A stretch of 64,000 nt of DNA from Chionoecetes opilio (GCA_016584305.1 JACEEZ010016255.1:2501-66500); one strand, 5' to 3'; shown: positions 22,870 to 34,330, counted from the stretch's first letter. Numbers and translations are program-made. The notes: a model not told the origin generated them from the letters alone.

Positions 22870-23903
22870 TCAAATAGCATATGAACAAAAACTTAGTATC
22901 GTTTGAATACTTTTTTGTTTATTGTAAGGCATCCATCGCATGGGCGGTACCATGCGATCAGCATATTGTATCGTTCCAATAATGTATGCAATTACTACGG
23001 ACTGGGAATACCCGCTTACCATCATCATTTGCATGGAAATGACTAGGAATATCAGGCTCAGATTCATAGCTTGTAGCGCTGTCAAAGTCTTTTTTTGAAG
23101 TACACCATGCAACGAAATCATACAAAGGATTCGGAACAAAGTCCTTGCACTTTTTGTCTCCATATTCCCACTAGAATCATAACGATCAGATTGAAATGTA
23201 ATGTCACCGATACATTTCCTGATGATACCAGCTGCCTTATGCAAGACAACAGCGTCCTCTTCTGAATTGACATCATCAGAGGATTCGAGTTTACATTCAC
23301 CAATTTCATTTACATGCACTTGTAGCCTCACAACGTGTTTCAAGGCCTCGGCAACTGTGATATCCCCTGAGCATACAAGATCAGACTTCCCAGGCTGGAC
23401 GATGAATGAAATCCTGTCTCCGAAATGCTTCTGTAATTTCTCCTTCAATCTCCATGTAGTACAAGACTCGTTGGTTTTAGAGTTGACCTCTGCTGATATA
23501 GCGACCAATCGTTCTTTCAGGACAGACAAGGTTGTGATAGAGATGGTTTTGGACAGGACAGTCTCTTCAATCTCCTTCCACAAACTTTTGAAGGCACACG
23601 CATTGTCAGATTTATCAACCTTAGCCCTAGCACTAGCAGCTTTAATATTGGTAAGCGAGATGTAATGCGAATAGCAAGAGCGATGATATTTTGCATCCAT
23701 TGCAAACAAGTCAGTGTTTGACAGCATTCGCATTTGAATTCATAGTCGTTTCTCTGAATGGCTGCATCAAGCACTCTTTGCTGTGTGGCTTTTCGGGCGA
23801 CGACGACGGCGCGAGGACACTCTGTAAATAAACACGAGATGGCGACCTTATTGTAGCCCGTTAACAACGTCGCCACTCGGATATATTTTTGTAATTTGTT
23901 CAT
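22870..23903 (-). pseudogene. N-terminal part of the large transposon-like protein
   Basis: A 287-codon ORF (22870-23733) with LFAMDAKYHRSCYSHYISL near its start, preceded in another frame by ATQQRVLDAAIQRNDYEF (to 23903). The DAKYH-x3-C segment is typical of the N-terminus of the repeated family whose later parts lie at 11224-15560 on the same strand. Order and strand fit one element interrupted by some 7 kb that includes the transposon at 19155-21826. One frameshift lies near 23730. Function is unknown; a conserved Cys/His pattern suggests metal binding. Confidence 0.55.
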
Positions 23904-23916
23904 TTATAGCCATACT

Positions 23917-24240
23917 ACTCCGTAGTGTAGGGGTAGCACGCTCGGTTCACAGCCAAGAAGTCCCGGGTTCGATCCCCGGCGGAGCGGAAACAGTTGGGCT
24001 GTTTCCTTAAAACCCGAGCCCCTGTCCACCCAGCAGTGAATGGGTACCGGGTGTTAGCCGGGGGTTTGTAACCCGCCTCCCGGGGTGCTGGCTTCGGCCA
24101 ACACTATAAGCACTAGCAGACAACTCTCTAGGAGTAGTCTGAGAGAGAGCTGTCTGGTTACCGTGGAGATCCATCTCAGCTGCGTCGATAACTGACGAAA
24201 TTCTTCAAACATCAATATGACACAGATGAAGACACAAAAT
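23917..24240 (+). mobile_element. SINE with Val-tRNA-derived head
   Basis: The first 70 bp fold as a tRNA: an ACTCCG/CGGAG acceptor pair, A box TAGTGTAGGGG (23923-23933), anticodon arm with loop TTCACAG giving CAC (Val), and a perfect B box GGTTCGATCC (23966-23975). A body of about 120 bp follows (CCACCCAGCAGTGAATGGGT, GGCTTCGGCCAACACT) that is shared with the copy at 62640-62834. The head drives RNA polymerase III; a gene is excluded by the body and the damaged anticodon stem. The 3' boundary is uncertain. Confidence 0.85.
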
Positions 24241-24946
24241 GACACAGACTCTCCAGATAGCCCCTTCTAACTTTCCTGAAATCATGGATGTAGAAGTGTA
24301 GGTATTAACGCCACTACACGTCTGTACATCGAAAAAAAACGTTGTCCTGGCGACTTTAGTGTTATCTACGGTAACAATTCACCCGTAACCTTAACAAGTA
24401 GTTGTTAAAGTCCGTGTCACACAGGTGATAATTTTTGGCATCTTTTGGTATCTTGCTACCAAAAGATGCCCATAGTGCTAGCAAGAAGTATGCGTGTTGT
24501 CACCCGGTCGTTTCGGCTACGAGCATCTTCCATTGGCATCTTTCCTTGGGACGTAACCAAAACAACACAATGGAGCGTGCTAAAAAGACTTCGTCTAGCT
24601 GAAATTGGCCTCAATTTTTGTGTTTTTGGCACATAATATCTTTTGACCACCCAAGATAGGTAATTTCTCTATAATCACTAAAATGTGTAGTCCATTGGGC
24701 TGATCCAGTATGTAAACAAAGATCCAAAGATACGGCCTTAATTAAGCCTAACAAGAATGTTAAAAATAAAATACAAAACTTGAAATAATGCCAAATATAG
24801 TTTCAGCCCATGCGTAATTGTTTATTGACAGAATGCCTATGCTTTGGCTAATATAATATATTAGGTTAGTAATAGTTTATCAACTTAAAAAAACTGGAAA
24901 GAAAACATATGAGTAGACTTGTATGTTAATACTGGATTTTCCTATT
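24241..24946. other. No gene; one strong hairpin
   Basis: AT-rich. GGCATCTTTTGGTA at 24437 pairs perfectly with TACCAAAAGATGCC ending at 24470 (14-bp stem, 6-base loop). GGCATCTTT recurs at 24535. No other structure is supported. Confidence 0.5.
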
Positions 24947-26576
24947 ATTTGTGTGTGGGGTTTCTTTTAGGAGCTGGTGAACTACCCGCATGTTTACCGT
25001 CACTATAGTCTATTCACTTAAGCTGGATTCTTGGAGCTGCTCGCTGCCTAGACGAGTTTTGTAAGGACTCGTTGATTGGCTGATAGACTCAGGCTGGGTG
25101 GCGATGGTGGTGGTACTTGCCTCGCCGCAACCCAAAACCCTTGCCTTGCCTTAGAAAAAAAATTCATATTTTTTGGCTTTACTCATCTCTTACCAAGATA
25201 GGCCTATTTTGTTTGCATCAGTGAATCAGGCAGTGATTGTTCAACAACAACACGCCATTCATAACTCAATAGGTAAAAAATATCATGACTGACTATCACA
25301 AGAGTAGGGCGGACTTTTAGGTTTTCAGGGGCATTGAAATGTTGTACTCCTACCTGTATTACCAAAATACCAGATGATATTTATGAAAGCTGAGCCTACC
25401 ATCGTGTTCATAATACATTGCTGCATATCATGAGCATAAAAAAATTACACTAAGACAACACTAATATTAAGTAATTGAAGGAAAGTAAAAGAGTGTATAA
25501 ACATTTTTCTTGCTTATTTTTTCTTCAACTCGCTGTAACTCCATAACTTTTGGTCGCATTCAATTTTCAAGAACTGTTTCAAAATCCTTATACTTTTCCG
25601 CTTCCTGGGGTTTATGTAGCACGTACCAAAAAGGAAAAGAGTAGTTTAAAATGGCTAAGAAAGTTAAACTACTACTGCAAACTGGCACAGTGACGGGTGA
25701 GCATTGCTCCTATCAGGAGAGATTTTTTTTCTGGGGAGAGCTATAAAGGGCCCTCCACCCGTCACGGCACCAGTTTGAAACAGTTTTAATTTTCTTAGCC
25801 ATTTTGACCACCTACTCTTTTCCTTATTGGTACGTGCTACATACCACAGGTAGCGGAAAGTATAAGGATTTTGAAACAGTTCTTGAAAATTGAATGCGAC
25901 CAAGCTTATGGAGTTACAGCGAGTTTGAAAGCAAAATAAGCAAGAAAATGTTTATACACTTTTTTACTTTCCTTCAATTATCTTAATATTAGTGTTGTCT
26001 TAGTGTAATTTTTTTTTTGCTCATGATATGGCAGCAATGTTTATGAACACGATGGTAGGCTCACTTTTAAAATATCATCTGGTAGCTTGGTAATATCGGG
26101 TAGGAATACAACATTTCAATGCACTGAAAACCTAAAGTCCGCCTACTCTTGTGAAAAGTCAGTCATGAATTTATTTTTTACCCTATTGAGTTATGAATGG
26201 CGTGGGTTTTTGTTGAACAATCACTGCCTGATTCACTGATGCAAACAAAATAGGCCTATCTTGTGTAAGAGGTGAGTAAAGCCCCAAGAAAAATGAATAT
26301 TTTTCTGAGGCAACACAAGGTTTTTGGGTTGCGGCGAGGCAAGTACCACCACCATCGCCACCCAGCCCGAGTCTATCAGCCAAACAGCGACGTCCTTACA
26401 AAATCGGGTAGGCAGCGAGCAGCTCCAAGAATCCAGCTTAAGGAATAGACTATAGTGTTTGTTAAGTTACAAGTGGTCATGAGGACCTTTAACGCCTTAA
26501 CAAAACTCTTGTTAAGCTCTAGTGACGGTAAACATGCTGTTAGTCCACCACTCCTAAAAGAAACACACACACAAAT
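24947..26576. repeat. 1.63 kb long-arm palindrome
   Basis: The left arm 24947-25699 and right arm 25756-26576 are reverse complements at roughly 90% or better by eye, apart from about 65 bp extra in the right arm near 26460-26520. The 56-bp spacer lies between TGACGGGTG and CACCCGTCA. Outer ends read ATTTGTGTGTG and CACACACAAAT next to TTTCTTTTAGGAG/CTCCTAAAAGAAA. Neither arm holds a recognisable protein. It may be a giant foldback element or an inverted duplication; a transcript would be a hairpin of over 700 bp. Confidence 0.9.
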
Positions 26577-27226
26577 ATGTGACGGAGATGAGCGCCGAGC
26601 CCACGCGCTTTCATAGCTTATGCCTCCAACTTTACTTTACCATGTAAAATTTCAATTCCCCTTATTTGATAACTTTGGAACCAAATACACCTCAAACTAT
26701 TTCAACATTTGATGACAAAAAAACATTATATCATGATGGGTTTGAATGGCGGGACTATTATTATCCGGCTGGATCCGTTTATCCGGGCAAATCACTACCT
26801 ATCCAGTACAACCCTACCTACATTAGCGTATATTCTAGGTTAGAGTCGACCACCTAGTTTTTGGGCCCTAGGGTCCTGTGTGGTCCGAGTTTCTATGTAA
26901 ACCTATTTAACACTCATTAAAAAATCTAGGCTTTCCAGTCCTCATTGCCTAATATGTTAGAAAACACATATGTAAAATTCTAGCTTTAATTGGCAACAAG
27001 TGTAACTCGATAAGTATTTGCGTTATCCTCTCATAAGCACCACGTAACTGATATTGCCTTCCTGTTATTGAACCAGTTATATACTTATTTACTTGTTAGC
27101 TGTCACCTGTCCCATCAGGTGTCACCAATCAACTGTTACCTGTCATTTCCTAGGTCTCTTTCTCAACTGAAATTGCTTGACCACCACTGTATTACATGTC
27201 ATTCTTATAATAAATGTTTATTGCAG
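26577..27226. other. Unassigned sequence before the THAP transposase
   Basis: No ORF with a domain. The 5' part of the P-like element, including its 5' inverted repeat, should begin somewhere here, but I cannot place it. ATTGCAG immediately before the ATG at 27227 is a fair splice acceptor, so a 5' non-coding exon is possible. Confidence 0.35.
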
Positions 27227-29662
27227 ATGCCAAGGTCATGCTGCGTGCCGGGATGCAAGTCCAATTATTCTTCTGTAGACGCATCAGGGTTCCGCTTCCC
27301 AAAGGATGAGCAACGACGGGTGCAGTGGATAAGGGCCATCCATAGGGAAGACTTTGCGCCAACAGAAAATACAGTGGTCTGGTGCCAAGCACTTTGAACA
27401 ACGTTTCGTTATTACAGAAGACAGCATTACACGTCCTGATGGAACTGTAATAACAGCCAAGAGAGGCTGGCCAACTCTAACAAAGGATGCATTTCCGACC
27501 ATCTTTGTAAACCAGCCAAAGCCCAAGGAAGCACCACCTGCTTGTATCACTCAACAGGAAAGAAGAGACTGGTTAAATGAAATGGTGCTTAGAAATTGGA
27601 CGGGAAACGATCACATAAACAGCTTTGGAGACTTTTGTGAAGCGTTTATTCACAAACTTCCTAAGGAATGGCTGTTTGTTTCCAGTGATGACTGTGTGTC
27701 TTTCCTCAAAGTCAACTGTGATGACCGACCAAAGTTGACTGTGTCATTTAAAGTTATGTCAGACTTAACAGTTTTAGTATGGTATGAAAACAGTACTTTG
27801 GAAGCTAGAAAACTTAGATGGATCTTAGGAAAGACAAATAAATGTGATCTGTGGTCAAAATTTGAAACTTTACTAAGTCACCTTATTTCTCAACTCTAAA
27901 AAGTGAAGAAAATTGGTTAATTTGCTGCTTGACGAGATACATGTAAAGAAGCGTCTTTCATATAAAGGTGGGAAAATTTATGGTGCTTCTGTAAACTCTG
28001 ATGAACCTGCAACAACAATTCAAGCTTTCATGATTTCATCACTTTTGTCAAAAAACAAGCATGTTGCTGCTTCGTATCCAGTCTGCAGACTGACAGCTAA
28101 CACACTTCTTGATTTGACACACAAAGTTTTGGCATTCCTGCATGACATTGGATATAAAGTCGTCTCATTAATCTCTGACAACAACAGGGTTAGTAGAAAT
28201 ATGTTTGAGATGTTGTGTGGTGGCAATCTTACTTCCTCCATTTCAAATCCCTATGATTCAAGTGAGTCACTTTTCCCCTTGTTTGATTCAGTCCATTTAT
28301 TGAAATCACAAGAAATATTGGCTTAATCAAAAAGCCCCATTCAAACTTTTAAAAATACCTTCACCTTCCAACTTCAAAATTCATGAGAAGGCAAGTCTAC
28401 AGCCACTGAAATACTGTACACAAAAGAACGGAATCAGTATGTTAAAATTAAAATCCAGGCTTGTCAGAGAAAGTCCTTTTCCCTAATAATTTAGAAAGAC
28501 AGAATGTACAGTTTGTTGTAAGATTATTTGATGAAAAAACTGGCTGCATTGAAAACTATGAATATGTCAGGTGTGTCAGGTACTTTTTTTCTTACAACAA
28601 ATCATATCATGGTGGCATATAGTAATGTGAAAACACCCAGACAAAGGTGTTGCCCTCCGTCAACCAGAATGTAACCCTATTAGGCAGGATACAGATCAAA
28701 CTGTTGTTTCTCAGTACCTTTGATCAGTGGTCACGGCTTGGGGAAAAGTTGGAATTGCCTCAGCAGCATGGAAGGATTGGTCAGCTTTCAAGAGAAACAG
28801 GCTTTGCTCTCAAGCACACTACATCAACATTGATAAAGGTTATGTGATTATCTGCTAAAACACCATAGCTTCCACTATGTATTTACTGGAAAATTCCAAA
28901 GACAATTTGGAAGGTAGATTTGGTCAATTATAGGGAAGATGAGTGGGTGCAATTAATGTTGGCTGGTTTTTCAAGTAATGGAAAAACTGAAAAGAAAAGC
29001 TGGAAGATTCTAATGTTCTTTCCATGGCTTCGTCAAAATCTGATCCATTAATCATCACTGAATTAAACTCCTCTCAACTTGAACCAAATTCTCATTGTGA
29101 AGCTGTGGACTTTTTGGAGAAATTCAAGGGGGTTGAGAAATATGTGCAAAAACAGAGTTTGTCCCAAAAGGGAAAATGAAATGTTATGTATACATTGCTG
29201 GTTATGTAGCTCATACTATCAAAAAGAAGCTTAAATGTGACTTATGTGTAAGTCGGGTCTCTCTTGGTAAAGTACTTGAAGCTGAAATTCCTGAAAAGTG
29301 CAGTATCTCAATATTCTTGATAGAGGAAAAAATGGCTGAAATGGCCAACAATTATCACTTTCTCAATTTGTATTCAAAACCTACCAAATATTTCAAGCTC
29401 TCTTAGGTAATTTTTTGGACATATTTTGTGCAGTGCACCAACAACCACGACAGGTTCTTGTTAAACTAACCTTAAATTTTCAAGAAAAGTTGCTTGATAT
29501 AAATGAATGTTGTCCATGCAAAACATCAGTAAATCAACTACTTAAGATGTGTATCTGGCCTATGACAAATATTTTTTTGAATAATTCACAAAGTCATATA
29601 ATAATGCAATAGTCCAAGAGAACAACAAAAAGAGGAAATTTTCAGCACTAAAATCTTCTTAA
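27227..29662 (+). pseudogene. THAP-domain P-type transposase, broken
   Basis: Starts MPRSCCVPGCKSNYSS, the C-x4-C opening of a THAP zinc finger, followed by FRFPKDEQRRVQWIRAI and, after a frameshift at about 27380, KHFEQRFVITEDS with the later His and Phe of the C2CH module. The AVPTIF box appears as AFPTIF. Then come the catalytic blocks shared with copy 1: DEIHVKKRLSYKGGKIYG, SDNNRVSRNMF and FDSVHLLK, and the C-terminal piece ending FSALKSS at 29662. THAP9 and P proteins bind their own ends through the THAP finger and cut with an RNase H-like domain. Frameshifts at about 27380, 27900, 28320, 28845 and 29400 inactivate it. Confidence 0.9.
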
Positions 29663-30561
29663 AAAGGAAGCTGTGCTTGAAGTGTTTATGCAGAGATTTC
29701 AATAGATGTACTATTTTTGTTGTGCAGTTATGTTTGTATTTCACCTATTAAGTGGTACTGGTAATTTATACTCATGTACTACTTTAGGCTGATTTAGATA
29801 AACACAAACTAGCTGTTCAGCATTTACACACAAAATCACAATTCATATGTATATTTTCAGCTGATATTTGGCAACTACATGTACATTTTTATGAAGTATT
29901 ATTATGCTTATGATCTTTATTAAAGTATGTGGTAAGTTTTCATCATTTTTATTTTCATTATTATTAGTGTTATTATTATCAATATTATTATACATAATAC
30001 ACAATGAAAGTGGTGTAATTATATCATGTTCTGTCTGTTGAAGCTCACGGATTGAATTAGGACATAAAGGTAAGTGATGGCTCTGAAATAGAAACCACAC
30101 TAACACACAAATATAGGTATTAATTAGATATAAGGCGTATTTTGTCCATGCCCTTGGAAGTAAAATTTTACTTATTTAAGCTCCGCCCACTTATATTTTA
30201 CTCTTTTGCGTGCATAGAAAACTGAGCAGATACACTTCGGCAGCGATATTTTACTCTTTTCCTGAAAATTATACAGTCGTGGGTGTGGGTGGTGGTTTCA
30301 AGAGCCTGGCCAATCAGATCGCGCGCATGAGAAAATCTTATCAAAACTCCTCCCGTAAATGTTTCTCTTTTCCTTTAATTCTCATCCAATTCAGCATTCA
30401 TTACATGCGCACGACATGCAAAGGATACTGTATTTAATTAATAGTAGGTAAGGAGTAGTAAGGAGTAGAGTAGGTGACTCTTAACAGGTAAGAAGTCACA
30501 AATATTAAAATTCTCCAGCGACGTCTGGGAACAAATTTCCCAATCCCTCGAATTTTTCAAT

Positions 30562-30784
30562 GTGTCCGAATCTTCGTTGATGCTTGCTGGCTTAGCACCA
30601 AAACTGGTGTATTATTGCTATAGTATAGTCAAATACTTAAATATATTCATGAGTGATATTACATTTGCAATAGAAATGTATAAATTGGTATATATGTTTA
30701 ATCACACAAAAAGAAAGCCTTTTAGAGAACCTATCGCAGGGCACGAATACGAACATTTCATCAGTCTGATTCAGCGCCAACACG
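30562..30784 (+). CDS. Exon-like ORF of the TIR element, unknown function
   Basis: An open stretch of about 74 codons, starting MSESSLMLAGLAPKLVYY and ending ISLIQRQHG, where CACG|GTAAGG gives a good splice donor. The ORF continues past it into the Pro/His-rich minisatellite, which is not expected to be coding. I recognise no domain. It may be the remains of the element protein or chance; low confidence. Confidence 0.25.
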
Positions 30785-30805
30785 GTAAGGAGGTCTCTAC
30801 CCACG

Positions 30806-31136
30806 GGCCACCACACACCCACCACCACCCAGGCACCCATCCGCCCACCACCACCCACCCACCCACCACCCGCCCATCACCCATCCGCCCACCACCCGCC
30901 CACCACACACACACCCACCACACGCCCATCACCCATCCGCCCACCACACACCCACCCACCACACGCCCATCACCCATCCGCCCACCACACGCCCATCATA
31001 CATCCGCCCACCACACACCCACCCACCACACGCCCATCACACATCCGCCCACCAACACACCCACATCATACATCCGCCCACCACACACCCACCCACCACA
31101 CGTCCATCACACACCCGCCCACCACACACCCGCCCA
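30806..31136. repeat. C-rich CCCACCACACGCCCATCA minisatellite
   Basis: About 330 bp built of CCACC, CACACGCCCATCA and CATCCGCCCA modules in several higher-order copies. It encodes spurious Pro-, His- and Thr-rich ORFs on both strands. Confidence 0.9.
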
Positions 31137-32155
31137 TGGATGTTAAACGGGGGAGATGCACTGGAGGATGAATCACAACCAGCATTCATCTAGGTTTAGG
31201 CAAAGAATAATTCGTGAAACGTAGATGTAGGTACACGTAGCCTACATACGTACAGGTCCATGATAGCATTAAACATCCTCGACGCACATCGTGAAATGGC
31301 TGTGTAGCAAATAGATATTCAAATAACAGTTTCATAGCGCCCTAAACATTTCAGTTTAATATCAAGTCCATCTATAGAGTTAGAAAACAATGCTAGGCCA
31401 TTCTAAGAGCTCAAAACAATTAGATATCGATGTGTAATACAGACAATCACGCTACTACTCTTTGCTGTGCCTTCAATAATGTCAACCTTAACGATATTCC
31501 TTGAGCCTCTGTAAGAGGTAATGAAGTGTACGACACTTTTACTCTCGGCAACATCAAGAAAGAGCTTTGGCAGCGCTACAATCGTATTTTGTGATGGCAA
31601 GCAGGGGCGGAGCTTAAATAAGTATAATTTTACTCCGGAAGAACACTACAAAATACGCCTATAATAATGTATGTTGATGGAAATATAAAAGTAACGACCA
31701 ATAGTAGTACATAGACAATAATAACGAGGATAAAGTAAAGAAGGATGGACGAAAGAAATTGTAAAGGGTAAGTAGTGAAGCGAGAGAAGGCGGGTGGTAC
31801 AGATTCCGTCCGTGACGTCATCAATCTCAGGCGCAGGCTTCTACATGGAGACGGCTTTGGCACAGCGCCAGTATGAGTAATAATGATGTGATAGAAAGGG
31901 GGAACATAACAGCAAGATGGTGGTGGTACATGTTGGTGTTGGGTCAAAGGCCTCAGTGCCACTCATCACCATTTGGAAGACTTTATTTTTGTTTGTTTTC
32001 TTTTAATTAAGTGAGTTATTTTTGGTGTACCTACGTATGATTTACGTATATATTACGAATTTTCCTAACGTTACCAAAACGCTACCTTCTCAAAAAGTAT
32101 TGTTTACGTAGTGTGTTTGGGTGGGAAAGAACAGTCTCCGATTTCCTCTCCACTC

Positions 32156-32251
32156 ATATATATAAAATATATATATTAATATATAATAATATATATATAT
32201 ATATAATATTATATATATATATATATATTATATATAATATATATAGTATAA
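32156..32251. repeat. AT microsatellite
   Basis: Nearly pure TA repeats with minor phase changes, ending at the left terminal repeat of the DIRS-like element. Confidence 0.9.
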
Positions 32252-32780
32252 TATAATGAAGATATAAACCAGCGCGGGTAGAAACAATCTTGATTTTTTA
32301 TTGGAACGTTCTGCTATACATAAGCCATCATCGCCTAAAATCGGATACAAATTTTTTTGTTAAAAATGAAAATATACAAATTATAAATGATTTGCGCATT
32401 TACAATGCCTAACCTAAAAAAAAAAAATAAAAAAATTTTAAATTTTATTTTAATTTTAATTTTAGGGTTAGGCATTTTAATGCGCAAACATGTGCTATAA
32501 TTTGTAATATTGACGGCTTGAAGTATCGAAAAAAAGCCTATTTTTGGGCCCTTGACAGAGCTAGTGCACAAGTATAGGCATAGGAAAGATCGCTACCCAG
32601 GGCAAACCCTGGTGTATACAGGCAACACATCCAACACATCTGATAATAATTACCAGGACTTACACTTAGAAATCTGAAAGAAACATACGTCTGGCAACGC
32701 CGTGCCATTGGACCGCGCCGGCTGGTTCCGCCAGCCGTAAACGGAGCTATCATAAAACACATCCAAATAATCATCCCCAG
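32252..32780. repeat. Left inverted terminal repeat of the DIRS element
   Basis: Positions 32252-32365 are nearly identical to the complement of 39245-39364. Then GATCGCTACCC, CCTGGTGTATACAGGCAACA and GCCGTGCCATTGG to 32780 match 39025-39230 more loosely. The sequence TTATTGGAACGTT-CTATACATAAGC is common to both. Confidence 0.85.
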
Positions 32781-32839
32781 GGGAGAGGGCGGCTGAAAAA
32801 ACTTGGCGGGGAAGAAGGTGTGGGAGGCCGGCGGCCGTG

Positions 32840-32925
32840 CACTAGCTCTGTCAGGGACCCAAAAAATAGGGCTTTCATACTTCCAAAAGCATCATTTTTA
32901 GGTCCACTTAGAGCTAGGCACTAAG
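32840..32925. repeat. Candidate internal complementary region of the DIRS element
   Basis: GTGCACTAGCTCTGTCAGGG with CCCAAAAAATAGG is the complement of 32536-32571 in the left terminal repeat. It is followed directly by TTTTTAGGTCCACTTAGAGC, which corresponds to the complement of the inner part of the right terminal repeat at about 39210-39250. Joined complements of both ends are the hallmark of the DIRS internal complementary region, although here inner rather than outer parts match. Confidence 0.55.
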
Positions 32926-32926
32926 C

Positions 32927-33810
32927 TTACCTGCCACTTGGAGACGGGGCAAGAAGCCCTCCGACCACGCGGGGAGGTAAAAGAGAACTGCACCATACAA
33001 CGATACCACTAGTATACTCACCCGAATCAAGCGGAGACGTCCAATGGGAGGCCCGGCGTGCCACCACCCAGCCCCTAAGGACGGAGGCAGTCCCTAGGGC
33101 AACACAGGGGAAGTTCCGCGAACGGAGTGGGACAGGTAACGAGCCACGAAGCACTCCGAGGCGTACTCCACTGTCCCCCTTCCCGACCCTCTCCAAGGAA
33201 TGGTTAGTCGCGGAGGAGGCCAGAGAAGCAGCAACACCCCGGAACGTCATGGGCGCGCGGGGCGTGGACCCGGATACGCCGGACTCGATGACCGCCCCGG
33301 AGCCGGCCGGCAAATCCCCCATGGTGGTGAGGGACGGGACAGAGACAGGATTCGCGGAACAGGAACTGCCAGGTCGCACGCCAGGCTCGGAAGCATCCAG
33401 GTAACACCGGAGCGCCGAAACCTGGCACAAGGGGTGTGCGAGCGTCCCAAGCAGACAAGCCCGGAACGCCGGATTCCGGTTGGAGCGGTGGTCCTGCCGC
33501 TCGTTCCTTACCAGCACCTTGGGGAGAGGGACGAGGGAGGACAGCGGCACCGCTCCGCGGAAGGTCGTCCCACTGGGGAACCGGGTCAGCCGCTCCTCGT
33601 GAGAAGCCGAAAACCCCGTAGCCAGGGACACCAGGAATCAAGGCCTTCTTGAAGGAGGCGCGGGTCCGGCAGCGTACGACCAAAACTGGTCGCCCTGCAG
33701 GAAACCGAGAACTCTCCAGGGACCAGAAAGGGACAGGCGACGGGGAGGGGGGTTTTGGTGGAACAAAAAACCTATTCAACAGGGCACAGTACGCCGGTCC
33801 AGGACCCAAA
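32927..33810 (-). pseudogene. DIRS tyrosine recombinase, C-terminal domain
   Basis: Minus-strand blocks in two frames: LVPGFGAPVLPGC/VSALRCYLDASE (about 33380-33440) and, at about 33200-33260, AHDV-RGVAASLA followed by NHSLERV. An Ala-His-Asp-x-Arg-Gly turn before a helix is the R-H-R recombinase signature region of DIRS and Ngaro enzymes, which reinsert the circular DNA copy. The final Tyr block is not clear; the ORF continues to 32927. A frameshift lies within the motif itself, so it is inactive as read. Confidence 0.6.
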
Positions 33811-34330
33811 CCCCAACCGTATTTGAGGGGTCAGCCAGGGCCGCAAGGTGAGTGGATAGAGAGAGTAGCGGATGGACCTACCCACAGGAGTGGGCCAGGA
33901 AGGAGAGGAATCCAGGAACGATACCGAGTTCAGAAGACGTAACGGAGGTCCTTGAGTTTGAAGGAAACTACTGAAAGGCCTCCGTGAGACTGATACTGTC
34001 TCAGTAGAGGACGGGCGAAGAGCCGCCAACATGTCCTCCGCTACCGCGTTTCTGTCTTACCTTCGAGGGGGACCGTCCGACGGAGAGAGGTTACGGAGAA
34101 ACTCCAGGCGTTAGCTCAAGGTGGAAAGAAGCCTGGCCAGGAGCTCCTCCAACAAAGAGAGGGCCCTAGAGGAACCGGGGAGGGACACCAGGCCTCAGTT
34201 CGGAGAACCACGGTTGCGCCGGCCAGAGAGGAGGCACCAGGTCACATTGCCCTGTTAGGAACGCAAGTTGTTGCATACTTTCGGAGGAGCTGGTTGCAGG
34301 GAGGTGAACAGGTAAAACATGGCGCCACTG

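Larger units (their letters stand above)
30134..31659. mobile_element. 1526-bp TIR element of unknown superfamily inserted in copy 2
   Basis: Ends GGCGTATTTTGT and ACAAAATACGCC continue as imperfect inverted repeats for about 56 bp, to TTTAAGCTCCGCCC. Flanked by TATAA (30129-30133 and 31660-31664); copy 1 of the host element keeps the single-copy site. The duplication may be read as 5 bp TATAA, or as 3 bp ATA if the ends are AGGCG/CGCCT. The interior holds one short exon-like ORF, a C-rich minisatellite and a minus ORF at 31403-31600 with no recognised domain. Confidence 0.9.
27227..31862 (+). mobile_element. P-element-like (THAP) transposon, copy 2, with insertion
   Basis: Contains the THAP-transposase pseudogene, a 3' region matching 7679-8340 in reverse, and the 3' end AGACGGCTTTGGC at 31862. 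The 3' region is split by a 1526-bp TIR element (30134-31659). The two P-like copies point away from each other, 16 kb apart. Confidence 0.85.

Noticed and set aside
23917..23987. Functional tRNA-Val gene
   Set aside because: The anticodon stem has a mismatch, the 3' side continues into a SINE body, and a second copy has the same body.
30785..31146. Pro/His/Thr-rich continuation of the ORF starting at 30562
   Set aside because: It reads a C-rich minisatellite after a good splice donor; both strands are equally open.
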